Shown: positions 40,645 to 48,970, numbered from the stretch's first letter. The stretch: DNA of 64,000 bases from UBA7692 sp964650845 (GCA_964650845.1 CAZYXR010000004.1:11281-75280); one strand, 5' to 3'. Numbers and translations: made by a program. The notes: generated from the letters alone by a model not told the origin.

Positions 40645-40771
40645 GGTCGGGTGTTCCGTTACAAGTCCTCGCTCGTTCCTCGCTCCGGGCTTTCCACTAC
40701 ACCCCCTCGCGCACCTCCCGTAGCTAGTGCAGTCCTTCAAAATCAAACGACCACTCTCCCCGGCTGTTTAT

Positions 40772-40787
40772 CCCCCGCTGGCGGGGG
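40772..40787. repeat. Perfect hairpin CCCCCGC-TG-GCGGGGG
   Basis: Seven-base inverted repeat at 40772-40778 and 40781-40787, followed by TAAGGGGGTGGTGG. With a two-base loop the real hairpin would open one or two pairs. It is another module of the repeat island. Confidence 0.7.
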
Positions 40788-40889
40788 TAAGGGGGTGGTG
40801 GCTGTTTGTGTCACCTCAACAAGAAAAACGAAACAACCCATAAAACAAAGCCCCTCAGAACGCTTCCAAGAAAATGTAACATCAAAAAA

Positions 40890-41125
40890 ATCCCGTAGGG
40901 ATGAAATGATTATAGAAACAACAACACCAACCCAAAACCCCGAAGGGGTGACATTACTATGGCTCTTCCAAATGTCCAAATCATATCAGCCTTACAGGCT
41001 TTGTCTATACACAAACTTTCATCAGCTTGTCCCTACTGAACAGTAGGGAGCTGTTTATGCCTCATAGAGGCAACCGCTTTATAGAATTCACACACAGCAA
41101 TGTATTAAGCGAGCCATAGGTTCGC
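40890..41125. repeat. Run of six different short hairpins
   Basis: Within 236 bp: ATCCC-GTA-GGGAT (40890-40902), ACCCC-GAA-GGGGT (40937-40949), AGCCT-TAC-AGGCT (40988-41000), TCCCTACT-GAAC-AGTAGGGA (41030-41049), TGCCTC-ATA-GAGGCA (41058-41072) and GCGAGCC-ATA-GGTTCGC (41109-41125). Loops are three or four bases. Similar tails recur: ATGATTATAGAA after the first, CTTTATAGAATTC after the fifth. No gene is credible in the 706-bp interval 40479-41184. Confidence 0.75.
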
Positions 41126-41150
41126 AAATTGGTTTTATCCTGCATTTATA

Positions 41151-41158
41151 TACTTTCG
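41151..41158 (+). promoter_or_regulatory. -7 box TACTTTCG before the small T9SS cargo gene
   Basis: TACTTTCG immediately downstream of the last hairpin of the repeat island, 26 bp ahead of the ATG at 41185. Confidence 0.5.
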
Positions 41159-41184
41159 TCAATAGTTTTTAAAATGCACCAATT

Positions 41185-41709
41185 ATGACAGGTTATGATT
41201 TCACAAAGCATCGTACTCTCCTTACAGTATTGGCGATTCTTTTTTGTTTCTATCAATCGCAAGCACAACAATTATCTCCGCAGGTGGTTTCTTCGGTAGG
41301 TGCCACCATGAATCAAACTAATGCTAAACTTAGTTTTACGGTTGGTGAAATTGTAGTAACAAAAACTGCTTCTGATTCCGTTTCCTTAGGGCAGGGATTT
41401 ATCAATTCTGCTGCAACAACTACACAAGTCACAGCTATTAAAGAACCAAGTGCTGAACTGATTAATATTAAAGTATATCCCAATCCTGTAGGCTCTCTTC
41501 TCAATATTCATATTATTGAAAGTAAGTTGTCTGGAATATCACTGAAAGTAGTTGATATAAATGGTCGGGTATTAAGTAGTGAAAAGTATTCTGCTGGTAA
41601 TAATCACATTGGCATCAACACAGAATCGTGGAATTCAGGAGTATATTTTATTCAAGTATTTGATAACAATCAAGCATTAATTGGAAATTATAAAATCATC
41701 AAACAATAA
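41185..41709 (+). CDS. Small secreted protein with T9SS type A sorting domain
   Basis: A 174-residue exported protein. The N-terminal signal peptide is roughly residues 9-28 (RTLLTVLAILFCFYQSQAQ). A short beta-rich middle (VVSSVGATMNQTNAKLSFTVGE) carries the motif LGQGFINSA. The last 80 residues are a T9SS type A C-terminal domain: IKVYPNPVGSLLNI, LKVVDINGRVLSSE and SGVYFIQVFDN, ending YKIIKQ. The C-terminal domain directs export through SprA and usually anchoring to LPS. So small a passenger is known in Bacteroidota, where the VVSSVGxxxxxxxxxLSFTVGE part recurs as its own little domain. The NELQ-repeat gene starts 11 bp downstream. Confidence 0.82.
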   Translation: MTGYDFTKHRTLLTVLAILFCFYQSQAQQLSPQVVSSVGATMNQTNAKLSFTVGEIVVTKTASDSVSLGQGFINSAATTTQVTAIKEPSAELINIKVYPNPVGSLLNIHIIESKLSGISLKVVDINGRVLSSEKYSAGNNHIGINTESWNSGVYFIQVFDNNQALIGNYKIIKQ

Positions 41710-41719
41710 ATCTTCTTCT

Positions 41720-42835
41720 ATGAAACAAATCATCACACTTTTATTGTTGCTAATCTGCGTTGTATCATTTTCTCAGTTAGCTCCACCGCAGGCGTTCAAT
41801 TACAGTGCAGTAGCACGTAATGCGCAAAATCAACCAATTGCAAACCAAACAGTAGGTGTTCAGTTGAGTATATTAAAAACCTCAACAGTTGGTACAATTC
41901 AATATCAGGAAAACCATTTTACCACCACCGACCAATTTGGCTTATTCAACTTAACAGTTGGTACAGGGGCAATTCAGCAAGGTTCTTTCGCCAATATTAA
42001 TTGGGGAAATGATAGTTATTATTTGCGTGTTGGTTTAGATGCACAGGGAGGAAATAATTTTCAGTTAATGGGCACAACACAATTGTTAAGTGTTCCTTAT
42101 GCTTTGTATGCAGGAAATGTTGTCAACAACAATGATAAAGATACAAGTGCTACTAATGAATTACAAACATTAACTATAAGTGGAGACTCACTTAAAATAA
42201 GTCTTGGCAACAGTGTTCTACTCCCTAAAAAAGTAGATAATGACACAAGTTCAACAAATGAATTACAAACCTTATCTGTTAGCAACGACACTGTTTTTCT
42301 TTCAAATGGTGGCTTTGTTAAGATACCCAAAAGCGAAAAATTGACAGTTAAAATTAACGGGACTCCAATCACTGACCCATCAATTGATGATGTTATGATT
42401 GACCGATTTAATTTTATAACGGAAAAAAATTATCGCTATTCCTTTCTTTATCCTGGAGATGATCGTTACTATTTTCCTACATCCTTAACTGATTCATTAT
42501 CTATTGTTTCAACAACTGTTGGCACGCCCACTTCAAACTCATTCTATATGTATGTTACTTCAAGTAATTGCTCAGGGTCAACATATGTTCCATCAACTAA
42601 AACAACATCTGGTGGAAATGGTATTGACAGAGGTAAAGTTTTTGCGCACAAGGGGAATATCTATTACGTTCCAATAAATGCACCTGTTGTGTCTTTGACA
42701 AACCCTTACCTTATCACCGGTAGCTGTGGCGTAGATACAGGTACATTTGATTTTTATCAGGTTTTCCCCAATAATCCAGCTATTACAGGTTTTGGTTTTA
42801 CCTCATCTAGGCTTAAGGTTACTTTCGAGAGGTAA
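41720..42835 (+). CDS. Exported NELQ-repeat protein of unknown function
   Basis: A 371-residue secreted protein. The signal peptide is MKQIITLLLLLICVVSFSQ. Residues 20-125 form a domain common in Bacteroidota exported proteins (PPQAFNYSAVARNAQNQPIANQTVGVQ to LMGTTQLLSVPYALYAG; here broken up to name its parts). Two copies of a TNELQTL repeat follow (DTSATNELQTL-ISGDSLKIS and DTSSTNELQTL-VSNDTVFLS), like the short beta repeats of tail-fibre proteins. The C-terminal 150 residues are Ser/Thr/Tyr rich with no recognisable motif and no T9SS tag. The ATG at 41720 is chosen; the frame is open further but without a signal sequence. It is likely cotranscribed with the T9SS cargo gene. Confidence 0.7.
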   Translation: MKQIITLLLLLICVVSFSQLAPPQAFNYSAVARNAQNQPIANQTVGVQLSILKTSTVGTIQYQENHFTTTDQFGLFNLTVGTGAIQQGSFANINWGNDSYYLRVGLDAQGGNNFQLMGTTQLLSVPYALYAGNVVNNNDKDTSATNELQTLTISGDSLKISLGNSVLLPKKVDNDTSSTNELQTLSVSNDTVFLSNGGFVKIPKSEKLTVKINGTPITDPSIDDVMIDRFNFITEKNYRYSFLYPGDDRYYFPTSLTDSLSIVSTTVGTPTSNSFYMYVTSSNCSGSTYVPSTKTTSGGNGIDRGKVFAHKGNIYYVPINAPVVSLTNPYLITGSCGVDTGTFDFYQVFPNNPAITGFGFTSSRLKVTFER

Positions 42836-42865
42836 TAGCGGTATCTGTATTTTATATTCTGGAAA

Positions 42866-43234
42866 ATGAATTCAAATGATTTTAAAGCAGGAGACATATT
42901 AATGGCTACTCATAGAGAGTTAAAGAAGGGGCGACACTATATTGTTTATCTTGAAGGAAACTCCGATAGAGATTTTATTGGGGCAATGATAACTCATCAC
43001 TCAAGTGAATTAAACGTTTCGATGGGTTCTGATCATTTTGTAGATACCTTGGAATTTCCAGTAAAATACGATGGTTCATATTTGGTAATCGGAAGGTTCT
43101 ATAAGCCTGAATCTTGGGGGCCATTCAAGAAAGTTGGAGAGTTAACACTAGAAGGGGTTGATTTTGTAAAAAGCATTACTAATCATCTTCCTAAGGAAAC
43201 ATTTAAAAGTTATTATAAGAGAACTAGATCCTAA
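42866..43234 (+). CDS. Hypothetical protein (122 residues)
   Basis: I do not recognise a named family with confidence. The protein begins MNSNDFKAGDILMATHREL, then KKGRHYIVYLEGN, FIGAMITHHSSE and a middle VSMGSDHFVDTLEF, ending in a basic tail. The pattern GDI-x-(12)-KGRHYIVYL-x-FIGAMIT is reminiscent of the small SH3-like barrel of MazF/PemK toxins. A neighbouring antitoxin is absent on that side, and the resemblance is only in pattern. It has no signal peptide. It sits between the NELQ gene (30 bp) and the PIN toxin-antitoxin pair, in the accessory islet. Confidence 0.55.
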   Translation: MNSNDFKAGDILMATHRELKKGRHYIVYLEGNSDRDFIGAMITHHSSELNVSMGSDHFVDTLEFPVKYDGSYLVIGRFYKPESWGPFKKVGELTLEGVDFVKSITNHLPKETFKSYYKRTRS

Positions 43235-43329
43235 GTAAAGCAAAATACATTCTTCCCAGCAGAGTTTCTCCTAGATCTCTGCGTTCCCAAGAATAACACT
43301 TCTCATCATTATCCCTAACACCTGTATTC

Positions 43330-43410
43330 ATTCGTGTATTAGTGGTTAATCTCTTGGCTGTTGTGGTATGCCCCCGTGTACCACCTTTGTGTTCTTCGTG
43401 CCTTTGTGGG
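43330..43410. repeat. TTCGTG-type degenerate intergenic repeat
   Basis: ATTCGTGTATTAGTGGTTAAT (43330-43350, 21 bases; core TTCGTGTATTAGTGG) and CCTTTGTGTTCTTCGTGCCT inside 43381-43410. I recall such TTCGTG strings as widespread bacterial intergenic repeats. The 282-bp interval 43235-43516 holds nothing else recognisable. Confidence 0.45.
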
Positions 43411-43487
43411 CAACCGGCTGTTCAATAAGCACCACAATGTTCTGCCGAAGGATGTGGGGGATGAATAACCTTCTGACAAAATATCTA

Positions 43488-43495
43488 TATCTTTG
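43488..43495 (+). promoter_or_regulatory. -7 box TATCTTTG of the PIN toxin-antitoxin pair
   Basis: Exact TAnnTTTG match, 21 bp ahead of the antitoxin ATG. Confidence 0.5.
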
Positions 43496-43516
43496 AAATA
43501 ATAGAGCAAAACACCA

Positions 43517-43720
43517 ATGCTGATAGAAAGAACCAACAACGAGGTAATAATTCGACTTCCGTCCTACGTGGATACGGAAGGCTTACAGCGTCTTGTAGAC
43601 TATTTGAGCTACAAAGAAGTACTGTCAAAATCTAAAGCAAAACAAGCTGACGTTGACAAGCTTGCCAAAGAGGTAAAGAAGGGTTGGTGGAAAAAGAATC
43701 GCGCCCGATTTATCAAGTGA
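43517..43720 (+). CDS. Putative antitoxin of a PIN-domain toxin-antitoxin pair
   Basis: A 67-residue protein. The N-terminal half MLIERTNNEVIIRLPSYVDTE then LQRLVDYLSYKEVL is a DNA-binding and dimer domain type seen upstream of PIN toxins in Bacteroidota. The C-terminal half is strongly basic and ends KKGWWKKNRARFIK, a KxGWWKxNR tail that probably wraps the toxin. It ends 11 bp before the toxin start, in the normal antitoxin-first order. The proposed promoter TATCTTTG lies 21 bp upstream. Assignment rests on size, position and pattern, not on a named family. Confidence 0.7.
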   Translation: MLIERTNNEVIIRLPSYVDTEGLQRLVDYLSYKEVLSKSKAKQADVDKLAKEVKKGWWKKNRARFIK

Positions 43721-43731
43721 AATAAAGTTCA

Positions 43732-44205
43732 ATGGCACGCTCAGGCAAAGAACAAAAGGTCATTAAAGTAGTTGTTGATACCAACATTATTTTCAGCGCA
43801 CTACTAAATACCAACGGCACTATTGGCGACTTACTTTTTAATTCCAATCAAATTTTTGAATTCTACAGTTGCAGTTACATGCGCCATGAAATTCAAAAAC
43901 ACAAAGAAAAACTAAAACGCATTTCCAAACTTACTGATAGCGAATTGGATGAATCATTGTTCAAGGTTTTTGCAAGAATAAACTTCATTAACGAAGAACT
44001 CATTCCTCAAAAAACATGGTTGATTGCAGAGGAGATTGTTCAAGATATTGATATTGACGATTCTGATTTTGTTGCCTTGACAAAACACCTTAAAGGATAT
44101 TTATGGACGGGGGATAAGGAACTATACAAGGGTCTTAAACAGAAAAAGTTTACTCGAACTTACAACACCTCTGAGTTAGTTGAAGTCAGGAAGAATAGAA
44201 GTTAG
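43732..44205 (+). CDS. PIN-domain toxin (endoribonuclease)
   Basis: A 157-residue PIN-domain protein, the ribonuclease type of VapC-like toxins that use Mg2+ to cut RNA. Acidic residues sit where expected: Asp16 in IKVVVDTNIIFSALL, Glu53 in RHEIQKHKE, Asp110/Asp112 in DIDDSDFVALTKHL, and Asp128 in LWTGDKELYKGL. Length and the DTNIIFSALL start are those of the larger PIN_3-like group. It pairs with the 67-residue gene before it. Target RNA unknown. Confidence 0.85.
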   Translation: MARSGKEQKVIKVVVDTNIIFSALLNTNGTIGDLLFNSNQIFEFYSCSYMRHEIQKHKEKLKRISKLTDSELDESLFKVFARINFINEELIPQKTWLIAEEIVQDIDIDDSDFVALTKHLKGYLWTGDKELYKGLKQKKFTRTYNTSELVEVRKNRS

Positions 44206-44396
44206 CGAAAGGATAAAGTTCTTCGCAGCAAATCCCCCGCTATAATTCTCCTGTTTTATTCAATCTAAAATCACACTTCACAAATCTAAACTCCCTCCAT
44301 CGGTTTCTGCCACTCCCCCAAACAATGTATGCAAGTCTTTAATCTCGTCTTTTCAATTAAGTGTTTTATTTCGCCAACAAATACCTCCTTGTTGTT

Positions 44397-46454
44397 ATGA
44401 ATAGAATTTTACTGTACTCAGCTGTGATGTTTTTTAGTTTGTCTGCCATGTCGCAAGATTTAAAACATTGCGGGGCTGATGAATTTGCTTATGAATTTTA
44501 TAAGTCGAATCCGCAACTGCAACAATTGATGGAGCAAAAACGCGAAGAGCTACGCCAACATACAAAACAGTATGTTGCAGCAAATTACGCAAGGCGCTCA
44601 TCCGATTCTGTACTTACAATTCCTGTTGTGTTTCACGTTATTCACAACTATGGCATCGAAAACATTTCGGATGCACAAATTGCGAGCGGCATAAAAGTTA
44701 TGAATATGGGTTTTAGAAACCAACTTGCCGACACAGCAAGTATCGTAGCTGATTTTAAACATCTTGCAGCCGATTGCGAAATTGAGTTCAGGCTTGCTAA
44801 GTTAGACCCTAATGGCAAATGCACCAATGGCATTAACCGTATAGCATCGCCACTCACCAATATTGGCGATCACAGCATTAAAAACTTGATTCACTGGAAT
44901 CCATCGAAATACCTGAACATCTATGTAGTAAAAAAGATTGCCAACCTTGCAGGGCATTGCTTAATGCCCGACCAAGCTGCCGCAAAGCCAGAATGGGATG
45001 GAATCGTAATGAGCCATGAATATGTTGGCGACACCGGCACTGCAAATAAATTGCGTTCGGTAGTGTTGGCGCACGAGGCGGGGCACTATCTCAACCTTTT
45101 TCACATTTGGGGAGGCAACAATGTGCCCGGATATTTTTATCAGCAAGTAGGGCAAAGCGGCAACTGCGCAATTGGCGATGATGTAAACGATACACCGCCA
45201 ACCATCGGTTGGAGTAGCTGCAATTTATCGGCAGCATCGTGTGGCAACACAGTAGATAATGTGCAAAATGCAATGGATTACAGCTACTGTAATTTTATGT
45301 TTACCGAGGGGCAAAAACAACGTATGCGTGCCGCTTTGCGCTCATCGGTAGCCAATCGCAGCAACCTTGTTTCGCAACAAAATTTAATGGCAACCGGTGT
45401 GTTGAATTTCGACTCGCTGTGTGTAGCAGATTTTTCGGCAAGCGCAAGAATGGTTTGCATGGGCGAGGATGTTGCTTTTACCGATAAGTCGCTGTTTGAT
45501 GCAACAGGCTGGGAGTGGAATTTTGGTGATGGAATTAGCGCTACCGATCAAAACCCAAGCAACACATATTTAGCTGCCGGAGATTACGATGTAGTATTAA
45601 CCTCGAAAAAGAATGGCGCAAGTGTGCATAGCGCCCCATTAAAAATTCGGGTGCAGGATGATGCAGGTAAACCATTTTTTGTTGAAAATTTTGAAAGCAT
45701 AGCAGATGTAGATGCAAGTGGTTTGTTCAATATTGCCGATAACAACAACCTGATTTTTTCATTAAACAACCAAGCGGGATTCAACAGTGCAAAGTCTGCC
45801 GCTATTTTAATGAACGACACCGCGCCACACTTTAGTGGCAAAACAACATTGTATTCGCCACTTATAGATTTGGCAGCTACCGGCTCGCCAACATTAAGTT
45901 TCAATTATGCCTTTTCGCAAAAGCAGATAAACACCGATGATGTTTTAGAGCTTTTTATATCGAACGATTGCGGCAAAACATGGCAAAGCCGCAGCAAAAG
46001 AATAGGTGCCACGCTACGCACTGTTGTAAGTGCGCAAGCCCATGCCACTTACATGCCGGCAGATTCTACCGAATGGAAAAAAGTAACCACGCCCATTCCG
46101 GTAAGTTATGTAAACAGCCGTTTTATGTTTAAAATAGAATTCACCAATTTTTACGGCAACAACTTTTTTATTGACAACATAAACATCAACCCACAGTTAT
46201 ACAGCTCTATTACTATGGTTGAAATGCAGGATTTGACACTTGCGCCCAACCCCGCCAGTAGCAGCATTTTCATCAATGGTAATTTCGAAAAAACTAATTG
46301 CAAAATTATTGACATCAATGGCAAAGTTGTAAGCGAGATATTACAATACAATGCAGCAGAAAGCATTGATGTAAAAGAACTTTCAAATGGTGTTTACAGC
46401 ATTTTGCTGACCGATGAAAACAGCTACGGTATATTACGTTTTGTAAAGCACTAA
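44397..46454 (+). CDS. Secreted M43-like zinc metalloprotease with PKD domain and T9SS tag
   Basis: A 685-residue exported protease. A signal peptide (MNRILLYSAVMFFSLSAMS, cut before QDLKH) is followed by a propeptide. The catalytic domain carries HEAGHYLNLFH at residues 226-236 (HExxHxxxxxH, third His at 236) and the Met-turn NAMDYSYC (Met293), the metzincin arrangement of pappalysin-like M43 enzymes. A PKD domain is marked by GWEWNFGDGISATDQNPSNTY, then a beta-sandwich (about 470-600) that resembles carbohydrate- or jelly-roll-like domains. The C-terminal T9SS type A tag is LTLAPNPASSSIFINGN with CKIIDINGKVVSE and GVYSILLTDE. Export is through SprA; the role would be surface or extracellular proteolysis. 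Confidence 0.9.
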   Translation: MNRILLYSAVMFFSLSAMSQDLKHCGADEFAYEFYKSNPQLQQLMEQKREELRQHTKQYVAANYARRSSDSVLTIPVVFHVIHNYGIENISDAQIASGIKVMNMGFRNQLADTASIVADFKHLAADCEIEFRLAKLDPNGKCTNGINRIASPLTNIGDHSIKNLIHWNPSKYLNIYVVKKIANLAGHCLMPDQAAAKPEWDGIVMSHEYVGDTGTANKLRSVVLAHEAGHYLNLFHIWGGNNVPGYFYQQVGQSGNCAIGDDVNDTPPTIGWSSCNLSAASCGNTVDNVQNAMDYSYCNFMFTEGQKQRMRAALRSSVANRSNLVSQQNLMATGVLNFDSLCVADFSASARMVCMGEDVAFTDKSLFDATGWEWNFGDGISATDQNPSNTYLAAGDYDVVLTSKKNGASVHSAPLKIRVQDDAGKPFFVENFESIADVDASGLFNIADNNNLIFSLNNQAGFNSAKSAAILMNDTAPHFSGKTTLYSPLIDLAATGSPTLSFNYAFSQKQINTDDVLELFISNDCGKTWQSRSKRIGATLRTVVSAQAHATYMPADSTEWKKVTTPIPVSYVNSRFMFKIEFTNFYGNNFFIDNININPQLYSSITMVEMQDLTLAPNPASSSIFINGNFEKTNCKIIDINGKVVSEILQYNAAESIDVKELSNGVYSILLTDENSYGILRFVKH

Positions 46455-46458
46455 TCAA

Positions 46459-46989
46459 TTATTGAACCTTCCTTCCTTTTGCTACACGTTGACTCAATTC
46501 AACATTTTGAATTTTACGCAAATCAACCAAGAGAGAAGTGTAAGCACCATCGGGAGAAGTGAAAAACTTTTTACCATCGTAGGTAACTTTTCCAATGCCA
46601 TTATTCCAATCGGAGGCAAGCAATACAAAGCGGGTAGATTGATTTGGATTTACGCCAAAACTCAGATAGTGGTTGTCGTCTTTTTCAAAACTCACCAATA
46701 ACTTTGTGGTGTTTGGTATATCTGTTACCACACCTGGAGTGCCGCGTTTGATAATTATTTCCTCTACTTTTTTGCCATCGCGAATTTTTATTTTTCCGCC
46801 TTCAATGGCAGTTTCGTCTGTAGAAACTTGCCGTTGCAGAATAACATCGCGGGAGGTATAAAACTGAATTTTTCTAATCTGACTGTCGCTCCAGCCGTGT
46901 TGGGTACGCAACGAATCGGTATAAGGCACTAAATTCTTACAAGAAGTAACCGTAAGCAATATCGAAAACAGGAAAATGATGCTGCGCAT
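46459..46989 (-). CDS. Putative lipoprotein of unknown function
   Basis: A 176-residue protein with a lipoprotein signal: hydrophobic MRSIIFLFSILLTVTSC, Cys17 as the lipidated residue in the LTVTSC lipobox. The mature part has short motifs YTDSLRTQHGWSDSQIRKIQFY and KLLVSFEKDDNHYLSFG, which look like Bacteroidota lipoproteins of unknown function. It ends 5 bp from the metalloprotease stop, convergent with it. Confidence 0.7.
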   Translation of the reverse strand: MRSIIFLFSILLTVTSCKNLVPYTDSLRTQHGWSDSQIRKIQFYTSRDVILQRQVSTDETAIEGGKIKIRDGKKVEEIIIKRGTPGVVTDIPNTTKLLVSFEKDDNHYLSFGVNPNQSTRFVLLASDWNNGIGKVTYDGKKFFTSPDGAYTSLLVDLRKIQNVELSQRVAKGRKVQ

Positions 46990-47033
46990 AATAATGAATT
47001 GTGCGGCTTCTGATTTTAACTATCTAAGATAGT

Positions 47034-47447
47034 TTAAGCAATGCGATTACCATCTTTATCAAACACCTGCATTTCGCCCTCGCGTTGCGATTGTGGCGGG
47101 TCGTTTTTCACAACCAGTTTTTCAAAAAAACTATTTAGAAAAGAAAGTATAATGCTGAATGCCAAAGCCCACCAAAAGCTATTTACATTAAAGCCATCGC
47201 CCAAAATCCAATCGGCAATCAATATAATAGCAGCGTTGATTACTAACAAAAACAAACCGAGCGTAAACAAGGTAAAGGGTAAAGTAAAAAACACCAACAA
47301 GGGTTTTATAGAAACATTCAGCAATACCAAAACTGCTGCTAACAAAATTGCATTGCCCCAGCCATCAATATGCACACCCGAAGAGAGCAACAACGATGCT
47401 ATGACAACTGCCAACGAATTCAAAAACAATTTGATAATAAAGTTCAT
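47034..47447 (-). CDS. Holin-like four-helix membrane protein (phage holin superfamily IV)
   Basis: A 137-residue protein of the family annotated as phage holin family protein (four transmembrane segments). Helices lie at about 5-25, 32-50, 54-82 (LPFTLFTLGLFLLVINAAIILIADW) and 94-112. The motif LNVSIKPLLVFFTLPFTLFTLG is typical. The C-terminal tail is soluble and acidic. Despite the name it is a chromosomal gene found widely in bacteria, with no phage genes around it here. Its actual job is unknown. A TACCTTCG box lies 5 bp ahead of the start. Confidence 0.8.
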   Translation of the reverse strand: MNFIIKLFLNSLAVVIASLLLSSGVHIDGWGNAILLAAVLVLLNVSIKPLLVFFTLPFTLFTLGLFLLVINAAIILIADWILGDGFNVNSFWWALAFSIILSFLNSFFEKLVVKNDPPQSQREGEMQVFDKDGNRIA

Positions 47448-47452
47448 AAATG

Positions 47453-47460
47453 CGAAGGTA
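47453..47460 (-). promoter_or_regulatory. -7 box TACCTTCG of the holin-like gene
   Basis: Minus-strand TACCTTCG, 5 bp before the ATG (47445-47447), the same spacing as bshA. Confidence 0.45.
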
Positions 47461-47649
47461 GATAAACATTGGTTTTAATACCTTAAAAAATCCTTAGAGC
47501 ATTCATGCAACTTAAAACCTAAGTGTTTTATCTCTCATTTTCGCTTTGTCAGGTTTAGCTGACGCTTCAAATTATACATTATAAAACTTTATATTTCTAT
47601 AACACAAAGACCCGTAGTTCTATTTATTTTTGTGCACGCTTTATCTTAC

Positions 47650-48891
47650 ATGAAAACAAAATATCTACTTCCACTACTTTTTTATTTCCTCCCAATTTTA
47701 ATAGCTCAAGCTCAAGAAAGCGGCAAGCTTATTGAGCATACACTGATGCGCACTTTTACGGCAGAGCAACTGGCAGCACATTTCAAGGCGATGCGTATTC
47801 CCAAAGTTTTTTTTGGAACCAAGCATGATGTAAATGTGTATGATGTGGTTTACACTTCTACTTATGCCGATGGAAGCATAGTAAAAGCAACAGGCATGGT
47901 GTTTGCACCAATAGCCGAAAACATAGATGTACCTCTACAAATTTACAACCAGGGTACACAGCTATGCAAAGAACGTGTGTTAAATTACCGTGGCGAGCAG
48001 GCTATGTGTTTGGCTTATGCCTCCGATGGTTATTTGGTACTGATGCCCGATTACATTGGCATGGGGCGGGGCGATAGAAGCCATTTATATATGCACGCCA
48101 AAACAGAAGCCGATGCCGCTGTAGATATGCTGAAAGTGGTTAGCGATTCGTTGCAATTATTTGGTGTGCAGTCGTTTGGTAAACTTTTTATTTCGGGCTA
48201 TTCGCAAGGCGGCCACGCCACTCTTGCTACTCATAGGATGTTGCAAAATAACTATGCCGATAGATTTCCGGTTACGGCAAGCGCACCAATGTCTGGCCCC
48301 TACAATATTTTCTTTGCGGTGTACGATGGCAGAAACAAATTTTACACTCAACCAGGCTATATGCCATATTTGCTAAAAGGATATTACGAAAGCATCGGGC
48401 ATCCCGAAAGAATTTCCGAGGCCTTTCAACAGCCTTATGCTTCCATTATTCCCAAATTACTTTCGGGCGATTTTCCTATGGATGAATTGAATAAAGAATT
48501 GCCCGATACTGCATTTCTTTCGGTGCGCAGAGAGTTTTTTGAGGAGTTTGAAAACAACCCCGAACACCCTTTTCGTAAATATTTAGAAGAAAACAATGTG
48601 CACGATTGGAAACCCGAAGCACCTGTGATGTTATGTTACTGCAAAGGCGATGAACAAGTAAATTACCAAAACTCTATCCTTACCTACGAAGCCATGAAAC
48701 GCAACGGTGCCACCAATGTAGAACTATGGCGTGCCGGAAAAAAGTTTGGACACCTCAACTGCGCTTTATTTTCAATGGTTTATACCAAAATGTATTTTGA
48801 TGGCTATGTAAAGAACCGCCCCGGCAGTCATGGTCCGCATTTTAAAAGAATGTTGCTCAATATTGGCAAAGCTGGCGTAAAGGCATTTTAG
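47650..48891 (+). CDS. Secreted alpha/beta hydrolase (lipase/esterase-like), copy 2
   Basis: Paralogue of the gene at 8139-9446. Signal peptide MKTKYLLPLLFYFLPILIAQAQ. The nucleophile elbow is GYSQGGHA, with the preceding block LMPDYIGMGRGDRSHLYMHA, and the Asp region is VMLCYCKGDEQVNYQNS. A His is likely in GHLNCALF. DWKPEAPVMLCYCKGD matches the first copy closely. I use the ATG at 47650 instead of the GTG at 47632, since it opens directly with the signal peptide. Differences in the cap region suggest the two copies handle different substrates. There is no T9SS tag. Confidence 0.8.
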   Translation: MKTKYLLPLLFYFLPILIAQAQESGKLIEHTLMRTFTAEQLAAHFKAMRIPKVFFGTKHDVNVYDVVYTSTYADGSIVKATGMVFAPIAENIDVPLQIYNQGTQLCKERVLNYRGEQAMCLAYASDGYLVLMPDYIGMGRGDRSHLYMHAKTEADAAVDMLKVVSDSLQLFGVQSFGKLFISGYSQGGHATLATHRMLQNNYADRFPVTASAPMSGPYNIFFAVYDGRNKFYTQPGYMPYLLKGYYESIGHPERISEAFQQPYASIIPKLLSGDFPMDELNKELPDTAFLSVRREFFEEFENNPEHPFRKYLEENNVHDWKPEAPVMLCYCKGDEQVNYQNSILTYEAMKRNGATNVELWRAGKKFGHLNCALFSMVYTKMYFDGYVKNRPGSHGPHFKRMLLNIGKAGVKAF

Positions 48892-48970
48892 AAAGCGCCA
48901 AACTTGTAGTGTTACAATACATTGCAGTGAGTTAGCGAAGCAAATCATTCATTTTTTAGCCAAGATGTTC

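Noticed and set aside
40532..41046. Two plus-strand open frames in the repeat island (63 and 131 codons)
   Set aside because: They are made of repeat DNA rich in Pro/Ser/Arg, have no family resemblance, and overlap the palindromes. Composition, not coding, explains them.
40890..41125. CRISPR-like appearance of the six hairpins
   Set aside because: There is no constant repeat or spacer length and no cas gene in the window.
47034..47447. Holin-like gene taken as a prophage remnant
   Set aside because: The family is widespread outside phages and no other phage genes occur in the window.
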